Shown: one piece after another, positions 1-12,500 of the stretch
How the letters are laid out: each line of letters opens with the position of its first letter
Numbering within the stretch: position 1 is the first letter of the stretch
Assembly: GCA_023053545.1 (NCBI GenBank)
Contig: JAKZAN010000002.1
Span: forward strand, 5,874,375-5,938,374
Reading direction: 5' to 3'
Length of the DNA: 64,000 nucleotides
DNA from: Lepidurus packardi
Lineage: Eukaryota; Arthropoda; Branchiopoda; Notostraca; Triopsidae
The notes under the pieces: generated by a model
Told to the model about the DNA's origin: nothing
Databases searched by the model: none
The model's input: only the letters and a program-made list of their open reading frames with translations
Program-made: the position numbers and the translations under genes

Positions 1-3000
1 CTTCTAAAGAAATAGGAAGATTTAACAATTCATCGTAATCACGGAGGCAGAAGCTTTATCAGATTCACTTCCAACTGGGTTCATTCCGGGAAGATGGGCC
101 GAGTTGGCAAAGATTGACTTCCGAAAAGTAAAAACCAACATCTGGCCATGAATTCTTACTTATGGAGGCTTATCCACTTGGTAAGCTAAAAAATGCCTTT
201 ACTTTTCTCCACCTTTCTTCTTAACGAGCTTTATAGGCTTGTCAAGGTGGTAAATTTTGGTAGCTTCTCTTGTACCTGAATAACAAATTCGGCATGCCAT
301 TCATACACCCCCTAATGGATCTTTTGTTCCTCAAGAAGCCCCTCCTTTCATAAAAGCAAATAAGAATAAATAAGAAATTTCTTCCACTACCGCGCCATTC
401 AAAAGTATTTGAACTTTTCCACGGATTCCATTTGAACTTTCTATCTATGTCCTGGAAATGCTTTAAAAAATGTTGTGGAAGGTTCCTGCGACACAAAAAC
501 TGATATATTAAGTCAGATTGCGTAAGATTGGATAAAATACGTCACTTTTTTTATGCTACCAAACAGAACAGACATCCGGGGGACTCGGTAAGACGCGAAC
601 AAGAAATCTTTCAAATTTCAGGCGAGACCAATTTTTTTTTGTAGGGGTTCATCTGTCACTCATTTCTGCTCAAGTATGCCCTTGCAATCTGAGTTTTTCA
701 GGTTGATTTAACAATTTTCATCAAGATTATATTATGCAGTGTAAAGGGACTTCTAATCCCTTATGCAAGATTTCGTAAGAATGTTAACCGAGTTGGTTTC
801 TTTACTGCTGCTCTGTTTAATCTCTCTTACAAGTCTGTTTCATAATAAATTATTCCAGCTTGCCTCTAAGGCCTACATCTCTGTTACGAAAGGACAGAAC
901 TCGTAAATTTCCGCCCAGAAAGGCGCGAAAGAAGGTTTTCCTGTAGAAACTGAGGTTTCTTCGGCCTTGTCATTACACTAAGTACCTAGTTAACATTCAG
1001 CCGTGGCCATTTGTTGGCTTGTTAGGGTATACGGTCTAATGCAAAACGCATGAGACAACGTAGAGGTGAAGCCGGGCCTACGAATGAACCTTGAACTGGC
1101 TTGTTTTTTGTCTTGTTCTTTTTTCTTTGGCTAAAAAGGAAAAGAAAACTTGGTTAAAGGAAAGGCTCGACAAAAGCTAACACCGACTTTTTGGGCTTAA
1201 GCATAGCTCCCAGCAGGATTTCCAAGGCCAGTCTGAAGAGAGCTGTGTTAGTTAACGAAGAAGACCTCACGCCAAACCACACAACAAGAAAAGGTGCTTG
1301 TCTTTCCGGGGATGAAAAATACAAAAGACTTGGACTCCCTCCTTTCCTGTTTCCTCTAGAAATGTTTTGGGTTATTGATTTTTACTAGCTCTAGATGCCT
1401 GAATGTTAAAAAATACACAAAAGCTTGAAAAGCTTCTAATCTAAATTAAAGATCTTAAGTATAAGTTTCATCATAACTCCCACAATGTCTTGGAAACCTC
1501 CAAAAGGCGCTCCATTACAACCGCAAGGAGAATATCAGTTTACCATCTCATTCTTGAATCCGAGAAGCGAGACACTCGCAATTTGAAGCCTTATTCACTA
1601 ACCTACATCATACGAGATAAAAAAAGCCCTCATTTTCAAAGGTAGGCCTTTCGTTCTAAAGGTTTTGCAAACGGAAATATGATTCGGGATGGCTTGAAGA
1701 ATTAAAGGCTCAGAAAAAAATTTGGTCCCCAAAAGCGCACTGAACGCCATCTAGTGGTGTTTTACAAACGCTTTCGTTAGTGAATGAATAGCATGGAATT
1801 TAGGCGCGCCTTACATTCCTTTGTCTGTAATCCAGAGAAAGATTCGTTTTTTCCCGGTTTCCTAAGAAGTTTGTGAGCTATCGTTTAGAATCAACTCCTT
1901 CCTCTACTATACGGAGCTAAGTATTACCATTTCAGTTGCTCAATTTACTCAGGAAGTTTCAAGAATAACGTTGCGCCAGGCATAGATCGGAATTCGACAC
2001 GGGAAATTTCAGTTAATCGTTGAACTCGAGTTCCTTATCCATAAAAATTCTAGTCGCTTACATACTTTTCCTTCCTGAAGCCAAGGATTTAGAATGTGAA
2101 CCATCCAAACACGTGTGATTGGACAGGAAAAATCCACTTACCTAGAAATAACAAGTAAAAAGAGAAAATTAGTACACGGAAGCTTATTTTTTTTAGTCAC
2201 ACAAGCTTTTGTGCAGCTAAATACGGATCATAACACAGCAAGGCACAACGTAAGGAAAGTTACCGGCAAAGGCTTTCGAAAAATATTTCTAACCTCCGAA
2301 AGAAAACAAAACCTTAAACCAAAAAAGCACCTGAGAATGGTCGCAAAAGGCAGTTCCATGGCAGCACTCGCAGGCTAGCTGCAAAGAATAGATAAGAGGT
2401 TTGGATACAGGTACTGGCACGCTATTCAATCGCTTGGGTAAGGTTTCAGAGCGAGCGAGAGGATCACTTGGACTTGTGTCATCCCTTCTGGATTTCACTC
2501 CTGCTGACCACGTGCCTGATCTTTCTACTAAAACACGTCTTCTGCACACTTTCGCCATTTTTTTCGATCTTTTTAACTCTTCCCAAACTGTTCAAATACG
2601 TTTTCTGCTCACTCTTTAGCGTCTCAGAAGACTATCCTCGAACTACTCCAGATGATGAGTAACCAAGTCACTTTTGCTTTATAAAAGTCCTGCCTTTCTC
2701 TCTAGCATGAAACCGAAGACGAAGACACTTCTCACGGTATCCCCTTATGTTGTTCATCCATCTTGGGAACCACTCTCAGGTTTCGTTACAGCCCAATGGC
2801 CAAATCACAGACACATAGGCGAGAAATGAACTTCTCAACAGCTTTTTACCCCGATCACACTGAATGTAAGAAATTGAGAAGTCACATCGTCCAGCGATAA
2901 ACAGCTAAGAAAGAAGCCGGACGAATGCGTTCTGCGTTTCTAATCTTGTTTCGCAAGAACGTAGTGCGTATAGCTTGTGGATCAGGTAAAAGCTGAAGGT

Positions 3001-6000
3001 TCAATCAATGTGTCTTGTGGCTTAATACATTCACTAACACGCCTTTCCCTTTCGATTATTCGATTGTCTGTCTCTCTCTCTCTTTGTTGTACTTCCTTAC
3101 TTCCTCAAGCCAACTTGGCACACCTTCTCACTTGCGCACAATTAGCACCAATGTAGGTTTTGAGGCCTACTAAACTCTTTGCTCTTTAGACACATCCCAA
3201 AAGATACCAGCTGAACAAAGAGGCAGGTGCAACTGGAGGTGTAGGAGCACAAAATGAAAGATTTTTTGCCTGGCTCTGAATATACTCTACTGTACTACAC
3301 TTCTTATTGCACGCTCCCCATCCCGCATGTCCGAGCTCTTTAGAAGACAACATTTGAGATTTCCTTCAGGGAACGAAAACCTTTTTTGTTAATGAGAAAC
3401 TTCCGGCTGAGCTTTCAAAGGCCGAGGGCTTATCTAAGCTCACCGAGCTCACACACGGAAATTGAACATTTCCCATAACCTCTCGTAACGCACCCTCCTC
3501 ATTAGCCCATATCCCCACCTTGTTTTACCTTTGCAAAAGACCCCGGAGCAAACCCCTATTTCCACCCCTATCTTTTGTCATTTCATTCCATTAAGTCGTT
3601 AAATAGGGCATAACGTCAGTACGCTTCATGTAATTTGGCCACCTTTAGCACCAGTTTTTCGACCTTTTTCGATCATTTCTTGCTACGTTTGGATGAAAAA
3701 AAAAGAAGTTGCTTTCGTTTGGAAGCCTGGCGATTTTTTTGCGGATCAATATATAGCGGTGCGATCAAAGTCTGGAACGAGCTAACGGAGTCACGTGCGG
3801 AATAATTGCAAACTCCTGCTTTTGGTTCGTTTTTAGGATTCTTAACTTCCGAGGATCAAACAACGTATCCGCAGAAGTCGACCATAAGAAGTGTGACAGT
3901 TATAAAATGTAGAAGAATCTCTATGGTTCTCTGGTCAGTTTTTAATAAGAGATCCAAGTTCACCGGCTCTTTTTTACGACTCTCATTATAAAACTCAGCA
4001 TCTTGAACTCGGAAGGATTTTTGGGGGGGACTGGCGCTGCGTGGGATAACGAACCGTTAACTGCACTGGACCACGACCTCATTTTGTGGAAGCTTATTTC
4101 TATATTTTTTGTTTTCCCAAAAACTAAAAGGACGGATAGAAAACATTTTCAAGGCGTCAGCTTCAAGACATATGGTCTATCAATTCTGACGAGTTTTCCT
4201 ACCGTCTCCGATAGATCTGATCGATGAACCCCGAGTTGGCCTCAGAGCCCATCCTTCCTGGTTTTTCTTCTTCTTTTTTTTTTTTCCTTTATGATTTCCC
4301 ATGGTATTTCTTACATAACGTAAGAGTCCAAAGCCATGTGCTAAAGTCTTGGGCACTAGCAAAGTCTAAAATAAAGATGTGAACCTGAGCTGGGCTTTTT
4401 TTGTGTGCGTTTTTGTGGTTAGCATGGAAAGCGAAAAGACAAAGAGCCGAATTTGACTTGTTTGTCGATGGCCATTTCCGGAGGAATGCCCCCCCAAACT
4501 GGGGAGACTCTTAAATTTGTGACTGCAGCTCTCACTTAGCTTTTTTGGACCATCCGCGCAAACAAACAAATTGCTAAAGAATTTGGGTTCTTAAATGTCA
4601 ACCTGTAATCTTTTCAAATCTTTCCCCTTTTCAAGCAGACACCTCTGATTTGGGGAAAAAGACCTGAAGAGCATTCCAGGAGATAAAGTCTCAAGACTTG
4701 CAAGCTCCTTTTGATTCTTCTTCTCTTCTTTTGAGAAAAACTAAAATCTTCGAATCCTTCAAATCTCTTCAAGTGGGTTGAATCCAAACAAAAATCCCAA
4801 CCAACTGTAACGCATCTTATAGTGGCACGAGGCCTCATTTTCGGAGCTAATCTGGACAGTTTTAGAGAGTTTCAGAAAGAAATCTCGGTCAAAACTGATC
4901 CTTATTTTTACCGTTTTTCATCAGAATGCTTCTCTAGGGATGACATGTGCTTAATGGCAAAATACACATCCATTAGGCAGGGGCTCCATGGACTATTCCA
5001 GCGACCTGGGATCCTCTGGGGTGTTGCCTTTGCCACCTTTCTCTCATCTAACGGTACTTGCAAAGAGCAGCTGTATCAGACAAAGTAAAAAGGAACCCAA
5101 AAAAAATCTAATAAAAAATGTACAAGCTCAGAACAGTTCCCAGGTATGTTCCCTCCCATGCTAACTGTGGAGAATTCCTTGCAACAGCACTTGAAATTAG
5201 CATAATTCTCATCTGCCTTCTGCCTACGGTTAAGAGTCGAGCCTTTTCAATGATTTTGACAAAGGTCAAAGACAGGGAAACGGCGGCTGAAGGCGGAAAG
5301 GAAACTGGGAATGAGGAAATCATGTCTCGTTGCCGTTAAGAAACGTTTTTTCCAGATACGGAACCGAGAAAAACAAAAGAACTAAACGATAGGAGAAAAA
5401 TTCAACAGAAAACACCAAACTTTCTCCCGATACTCGTGAAAAAAAGTGTTAATAGGGCCAATGTTTTCTCTTATTTTTTTCTTTTTGTTTTAGGTTACGC
5501 GTTTTAAGACAATCAGACAATAGGTACGATCCTATCACGAACTTTTGCCAGCTGAAAATAAATGGACCATTTTTTTCTCCAAGGATCGTTTTTCCCATGC
5601 CACTAATGACACTTGGAACCGATTTGAAAGAGCGTTTCCTTGCCGAAGCGTGCCAAATATTGCCAGCAATCTCTCGCACCTGCTGTTTTCTTATTTTCTT
5701 TACTACCATGCAAAAAAGGAAAGGTCCAAAGCGAAATAAAAAGAAAACAGAAAAAAAAAAACGGAGAAAGGATAGAAATGGCAATAGTTTCGTATACTGT
5801 AATCCTTCCGGTATGTCAGGCCAAAGCGGAAGGGCGTGACTGAGTTTCCACAATGCTCTACAATTAGATTCTTCCGTGTAAAGTGTAATGGACTAAATAC
5901 AGGAACACGATTTCCTACCCAAATCTCCCAAACTAAAAACATACCCACACAGAAACCCTGAAACCTAGATTTTCGCGACATGACCAGCAACATGCGATGC

Positions 6001-7519
6001 TCGATAATTAGATTTGGTAAGACTTGGCACCCAGAAGACGCCCCAAAATCAACACAATTATCCTTAAAATTCAAACGGTGTTATAGGAAATGATTCAACG
6101 AAAAAATCAAAAGAAAGTTTGACGCAATAACACCATGCCCCACTAACGCTCATTTGGTTTCCTATTCCTATTTCGTCAGTTGCAAAAGGTTTCCTCGCTA
6201 TCTTGGCAAATGAACATAGTGTGGTAACTTTAACGCGTGCAAGACAATGTTCAAAAACTTATCATGTTCAAAAACTACAGTTCTTTTACAATTAGAAGCA
6301 TTTTGTCATTCTAACTAAGGACATTTCTATCAGAAAGGACATTTCTTGCGAAGAAACTACCAAACAATGTTCAAAGTAGTACTCCAGAAACAGAACTCTT
6401 TGGCTGTGACAAAAACTGCAATACTTTTTTAAAAAAAGGATAAGGCTGAGCAGCCATGCAAAATGATGACATCCTCCTCCTTCTCCTCTTTCAGTGCTTT
6501 AGGTGTTTCCGGTAACGACGCGTTGGGTAGGGCGGAGTAAATAGTGCCAGCAGAAGCATATTGGCACTTCCATCAAGTAAATAAATAAATAAAGGAATTC
6601 CTTTTAAACACATAGCGCAAGTAAAACTTAGCCAATGTGCGTATGTGGTGAATGTGAGCCGAAAGGTCACCCTCTAAAAAGTAGTTTGCATTAGCCTATA
6701 ACCGGGGGCTAGACATCGACCTTGGCACTGGACACACGCCAATGCATCATCCATGTGAGACCGAAACCTCTCCTGAGATGCCTGGATCGTTTCCTTTTTT
6801 TTTCTTTTTTTTTTTAGAGAGAGAGAGAATGCCCTGAGCTTGGATCTCAAAGCATCAAGATCCATTCTCCCTAGGTCTGCCGACAGTTCGTCTACGGAAA
6901 CCCATCTAACTTTTAAAATATGACATAAAAGACGACATGGGCGCCTTCTGAATTTTTCTTGTCTTTCTTTTACAGGCTTTTAAAACCAGTTTTACTACTG
7001 TAGCTCCAGACCTTCATCTAAACTAGGACGACCTATCCAGGGAACACTGCTACGCTGTATTGGGGCACAAGGAAAGAGAGACTGTAAAAGAGGAAGAAAA
7101 AGCACACACACACAGAGACGAATCCTCCAACTTGGTCGCTCGTCCAATACCCCAGTCTTTATGGTAATGGCCGGTGCGATAAGGAGATGCTACATTGTTG
7201 TGTTCCGTGGTCTTGGCCTCGACCTAATTGCTCCATTTCTACCTTACAAGGACTTTTTTCGGTATCGGGATCCCGGATTCTCTTTTTTGTTCATCTTTTC
7301 AAAGAAAGGAAACAAGGAACCAGCTCCAAAGTTACGTAAGTGACCTGATGAACCCAAGGCAACACGCCATAACCATTTCTTCCTGTTTTTTTCGTTGAAC
7401 AGATTCCCGGAGAGATCTCTTGATCTGATTACCCGATTAACGGCTTTTTAAACCGTAATGGATAAAAAAATATCCCTTTTCTTAGTTACTCTTTTAATTT
7501 TATTTTTTTACTTTACTTT
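1..7519. other. gene-free stretch, no recognisable coding exon
   Basis: I see no exon chain, RNA gene or mobile-element protein here. Open frames are short and have no recognisable motifs or paired splice sites. Simple-sequence tracts (TC repeats near 3070-3085, A/T runs near 6795-6815) are present. The stretch lies downstream of the 3' end of the minus-strand RhoGEF gene, so it may be intergenic or an intron of a gene outside the window. Confidence 0.5.
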
Positions 7520-8060
7520 TTAAAGAAATAAAAAGGAAGAATTCGCGTTGCGCAATTGTACCTCTTTGCCATCACGGTGACCTAGAGTCTTGCTTCCTTC
7601 CAGTTTCCGAAAAAGGTTTTTGCTCGCATTGATCTTGCGAACTACGGCCATCGACGCCTCTCCCAGTGCATCGTTCTCGGCACGGTAGGTTCCCCGTGCT
7701 AATAACTCCCTGTCATCTGGACTTTGGGTGGTTAGACTCTGCGGTTGCTGTTGAAAAGCATGCGGAGTGCCAGGCAAGTACAGCGATGCGTAATCCATGA
7801 TGGAATCCGACGTTTTCCGCCAACTCCGCCAGCCGCCCCATGTCGCTTTCCCTGACAGATTGTGTCCATTTTTTGTTTGTTTGCGTTGTAACGTATCCAG
7901 ATAGCAAGGGATAGGATTGCTACTCGTGTGATTGCCACCAAAACTTGTATCCATGTCCGAATCGGAGCTCACTCGACCTCTCAATCGACTGGGTCGATCG
8001 GTTAACACTGCATGATCCTTATGGGCGTCAATCCTACCCGTGGATTTCCACAATTGCAAA
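7520..8060 (-). CDS. terminal exon, probably the RhoGEF C-terminal tail
   Basis: About 180 codons stay open from a TTTGGCAG acceptor at 8061 to TAA at 7522-7520. The frame is rich in Ser, Thr, Arg, Gln and Asp (for example SSDSDMDTSFGG, QQQPQSL, EGSKTLGHRDGKE), as in disordered C-terminal tails, and has more G+C than its surroundings. An AATAAA on the minus strand follows the stop near 7500. No other gene start is seen between here and the DH exons on the same strand, so I infer it ends the RhoGEF. It could instead be a separate gene whose upstream exons I missed. Confidence 0.5.
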
Positions 8061-9535
8061 CTGCCAAACATGATGTCGAACCCAAATGCGCTAGGATGGC
8101 TACTTTTTTGCTAGCCCATAATTGTGCCGAAATTATAAGTAAACGCGCAAGGAACTTTTGCTGGAGAATCACAGTTATGGGAAAAAACACACAGAAAAGC
8201 AGCCTTTTCTAAAGTTAGCTTTTAACTACGTATGGGAAAACGTTACCCCCCAAAGTCCTCTTACTCACTTCTCACCTGGCGCACAGTCTACCTTCAACTG
8301 ACTTGTTCCTGCCGTGTAGCATTTTCCTCATCCTTTTACAATGACTGTGTATACCATAACTCGGAGGGCTCCCAGGCATAGCGTGAACCACAAACACGAA
8401 CACGATATACACTGTGGGTCTCTCTATAAGCTACACCATCGTCTCTTTCATTCTCTCTCTCTCTCTATCTACCTCTATACATAATATAATGTATGAAAGA
8501 GAGGCTTCTGTAGCTCCCAACAAGTTAACCCCAAAGCATTATATGCTCAAATTAGCAAATATAACGCCAGTAAAACTTAAAAAAAAACTCAGCTAAAAAG
8601 AGTACATATGACTGTAGCTCGGAGCTAAAGATAACGGATCATTGCGTTTTCAGATTCGTCCGAAAATTTTGCAGCTTCCGACTCGCTAAGGTGATGAAAA
8701 AGCTGCTAAACGAAAAAGGGTGGAACTTGGTTAACATACAAAATGGAGAACGGCGTTAAGCATCCCTAATTCTATGCTGAGGCGAACAATGCAAGGATAT
8801 TGTGTTAATATGTCTCAACTTTCCATTGTAAAGCCATCCAGCCAAATCTTGTTAGAAAGTTGAGTTTACTCTTCAATCCAATTGCTTTTTAAAATATCGA
8901 TTCGATCACCTCAATAACTAGCTTATTAATCTATAGGTTAATCAAACATTATCTGAACAACTAATAAAAGCTAAAAAACTAATAAGAAGCTAAACAAATA
9001 AATAATAATTAACGAAGTAAACTAAATAAATTGAGTTTACTCTTCAATCCATTTTCTTTTTTAAAATATCTATTCGATCACCTCAATAACTAGCTTATTA
9101 ATCTATAGGTTAATCAAACATTATCTGAACAACTAATAAAAGCTAAAAAACTAATAAGAAGCTAAAAAAATAAATATAATTAACAAAGTAAACTAAATAA
9201 ATTGAGTTTACTCTTCAATCCATTTTCTTTTTTAAAATATCGATTCGATCACCTCAATAACTAGCTTATGAATCTATAGGTTAATCAAACGTTATCTGAA
9301 CAACTAATAAAAGCTAAAAAACTAATAAGAAGCTAAACAAATAAATAATAATTAACAAAGTAAACTAAATAAGTTGAGTTTACTCTTCAATCCATTTTCT
9401 TTTCTAAAATATCTATTCGATCACCTCAATAACTAGCTTATTAATCTATAGGTTAATCAAACATTATCTGAACAACTAATAAAAGCTAAACAAATAAATA
9501 ATAATTAACTAAATAAATTATTCATAAAATTCTCC

Positions 9536-9575
<40 letters not shown>

Positions 9576-12500
9576 TTTTTATTTCAAACGAGATAGTTCA
9601 GTCATCTTTGGACTTAATTGCAGCAATAAAGTCCCGAAAGTTTGACAAAGGTTCTAGACCATTCTCAAGCGAGAGTTTCAAACTGATAAGGACGTTGTTT
9701 TGCCCAAACAAAAGCAGATTTGTTCCGAGTGAAAATACTAGTGCGATGGGCAACGGCCATTGAGGTCGTCTGCGCTTGCTGCGGCCTCACTGTGCACCCA
9801 AGCATCGGACTGCTGGGTAGTTTAAGTCATCCTCAGTTGCTTTCCTTGCATCCTCTCTTTGTGGATGACTGTTTCGGCTAATTCTATATATCCAAGCTAA
9901 TAAACAGGATTGTGACACGTTTCATATAAGGCTTATTGTTCAATTGACTGTACTTTTGAACCTTTTTTTGGCCAAGGCGTTTGCTTGTTTGCTTCGCCAA
10001 AGGACGAACGCTAGTTCAACCATGCATTCAATATCACGAACACTGACCTCTGGCTAGTTTTATATTTCCAAAACGACCAAAACCACAGAAGCTTAATTAA
10101 ACTTGAGACACATCAGGGAACCCAGCCCAAAGTGACCATATTTCTGATACATACTGTCGAGTCAATACTTTTAACTTTCGACTTCTTTCTTTCTTCTTAG
10201 TAGAGCTCGTTCTACGAACTAGCTAACTAAGTTAACGGAGATGTGATTGAATTTCCAAGCAATTCGAATGCATGTTCCCTTACACAGTTTCCGCCAGTTT
10301 ATTTCAATAATCACGTGATCTCTGACGACCCAGGTAGCAGCTAAACTGTACGGAAACTAGGCTGAGCTTGATAACAAGTGCATTTCCCACGTCATCCTAA
10401 AATGCAACAGGTAATTAGGAATGCTATGCCGTGAGAAAGTGTAAACTGTTCTTAAAAAAAAGGGAGCAGAAGAAACACAAACTCGGAGTAGGATTTCTCT
10501 TCGCTTTGCTTATACACAAAAGTCACTATACCGCGTACTCCATTTGCGATGTAAATAACTAAAGAACTCATAACAGTAGTCTAACTTGACAAGAAGTTTG
10601 TCGTAATTGAGAGAAAGTTGTGCGGGGTTCTTACATTCTACTGACCAGCAGTGGTACCACAACTTGCTACTACAAACCTTGCGGTTAAAACACACGGCGA
10701 ATCATACCAAATGAATATGACAACTTTCGGTTTAAGTGCCCGGCAGGTACAAGAACTTCCAGTCCTAATTCTAAACTGGCCAATGCTCCAAAGTAGTACG
10801 TTGTAAAATACAATTCTGGTGTTCTCCAATGACACATGTATAATATGGGAAATTGCGGTCCGGTAGAGCGCCTGTAATCTAGAACGGCGTAGAAGATTGG
10901 GAGCATGTGACATCTTTTTGCTTCTGGGGCCCAAATGTTTTAAAAAGGATGATCCTGCTGCGAGCCTTGGGCTATACTGTGTCTATCTGTCTACCTATAT
11001 ATAGATTTTTTGTTTCATTGATAATAAATAGAAAATATTAATACCCTATATCAATCAGACGAAGACTTCCCTGCTAGAAGGGTCTTAAAGTATATAGCAA
11101 ACTGGTTAGCTCTCAAGGAGAGCTTTTGACATTAGAACTTGACAAAAACGTTTTTTTCTTAATCCCACTGTTGAGTAATCCAATAAAATAGTATAAAAAG
11201 TTCTTATGTTGCAACTATCAGTTTTATCACGTACTTGCCTAGAACAGATAAGATCCCTAATTCAGCGCATAAACGCCAGTTGATTCGGGAGGATTTGCTT
11301 GCGAATGTCTATTAGATCAGTTAGGCAGTACCAAAATTAGTAGGCTGAAACGAGACGAATTCACAGATCCAAATGATCCAATTTTTCCAGATCCAAAATA
11401 CGCTAAGAAAGCTCCGTGGATAGAAACAATACTTCTCTCGGGTCAAACAAATACTACGACGTTTCAATGTAAATGACATCTTCTTCTAAAATCTGAGCTC
11501 TTTTCTTTCAAAATCCAGTTCAAAATCAGTTCAAATTCAGTTCAAATCTGGCAATCTGAAAACAATTCTCTCGGGTCAAAAAATACTACGCCATTTCAAC
11601 GTAAATAACATTTTCTTCTAAAATCTGAGCTTTTTTCTTTCAAATTCAGTTCAAAATCTGAGATTCTAAGAATAGTTTCAATGTTTAAAAATAATTCTTG
11701 CCTTCAATTAATTTCGGCCAAAACCGTACGTTATAACAATTTTAAGAAATGTATTTAAGTAAGTCCTGTTCGTTATTGCACTTTACAGAATTAATCTAGC
11801 GTGCTACTGACTGCTCAGACAGTTTTCAAACAAATTGGCTTTCAGACATGTGCTACGTTTTATAGCCAATCCCATCAAAATTTCTCTCAATCATCCGCCC
11901 GAAAGTCCATTAAAGGATCATTTAACTCTGTTTTCTTCCACAGATGACATCTTTCAATCTTCCAAACTCCCTAAAAGCGAGCAAAAAGCAAGTACATACG
12001 ACATATACTGACCGACAACCGTTATGGCCGTCTCGACTTGTTACCTTAATTGCGTAGAAATAATAACAGCCAAAAAAAAAGCAGGACCAAGTCTGAATGA
12101 CAGAAAATTTTCCTTAGACTGTGCAAAGCATGCAAAGTTGAATCAACTTGGGAAGAATTGGCGATAGTTTGTCTAAAGATAAGAAAATATAACAAACAGC
12201 ATGACTAGAAGCTCGCTGAGATTACACGCAATCCTTATGACGCAAACAAAGAGGAAAGGGTTTCGACTACAAAAACGTTCAAATCCTTCTCCGTCGTTAC
12301 TCATTGTCATCTTTTCAGACGTTGTGCCATATATAACGGAACTTGACGGAACAGCGGCAGTGCAAGGAGTACAATTCATGTAGAAAAGAACCAAGCTTGT
12401 CTCTTTTCTATTTATTATTTTACCATGTCCAGTTACTCTAGTCCTATGTGAGAGAAAGGCCTCAAGTCTTGAAAAGACCTTCACCTGGAAGTTTATCAAA

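Noticed and set aside
4822..5088. Plus-strand open frame of 88 codons
   Set aside because: No recognisable domain, no splice or promoter context, and it begins in a frame with no supporting composition; consistent with chance.
5449..6074. Minus-strand frames of 123-134 codons
   Set aside because: Low-complexity Phe/Lys-rich translation from A/T tracts; no motif.
7704..7941. Shorter minus-strand frames inside the terminal RhoGEF exon
   Set aside because: They are alternative frames of the long open exon and have no splice or start support.
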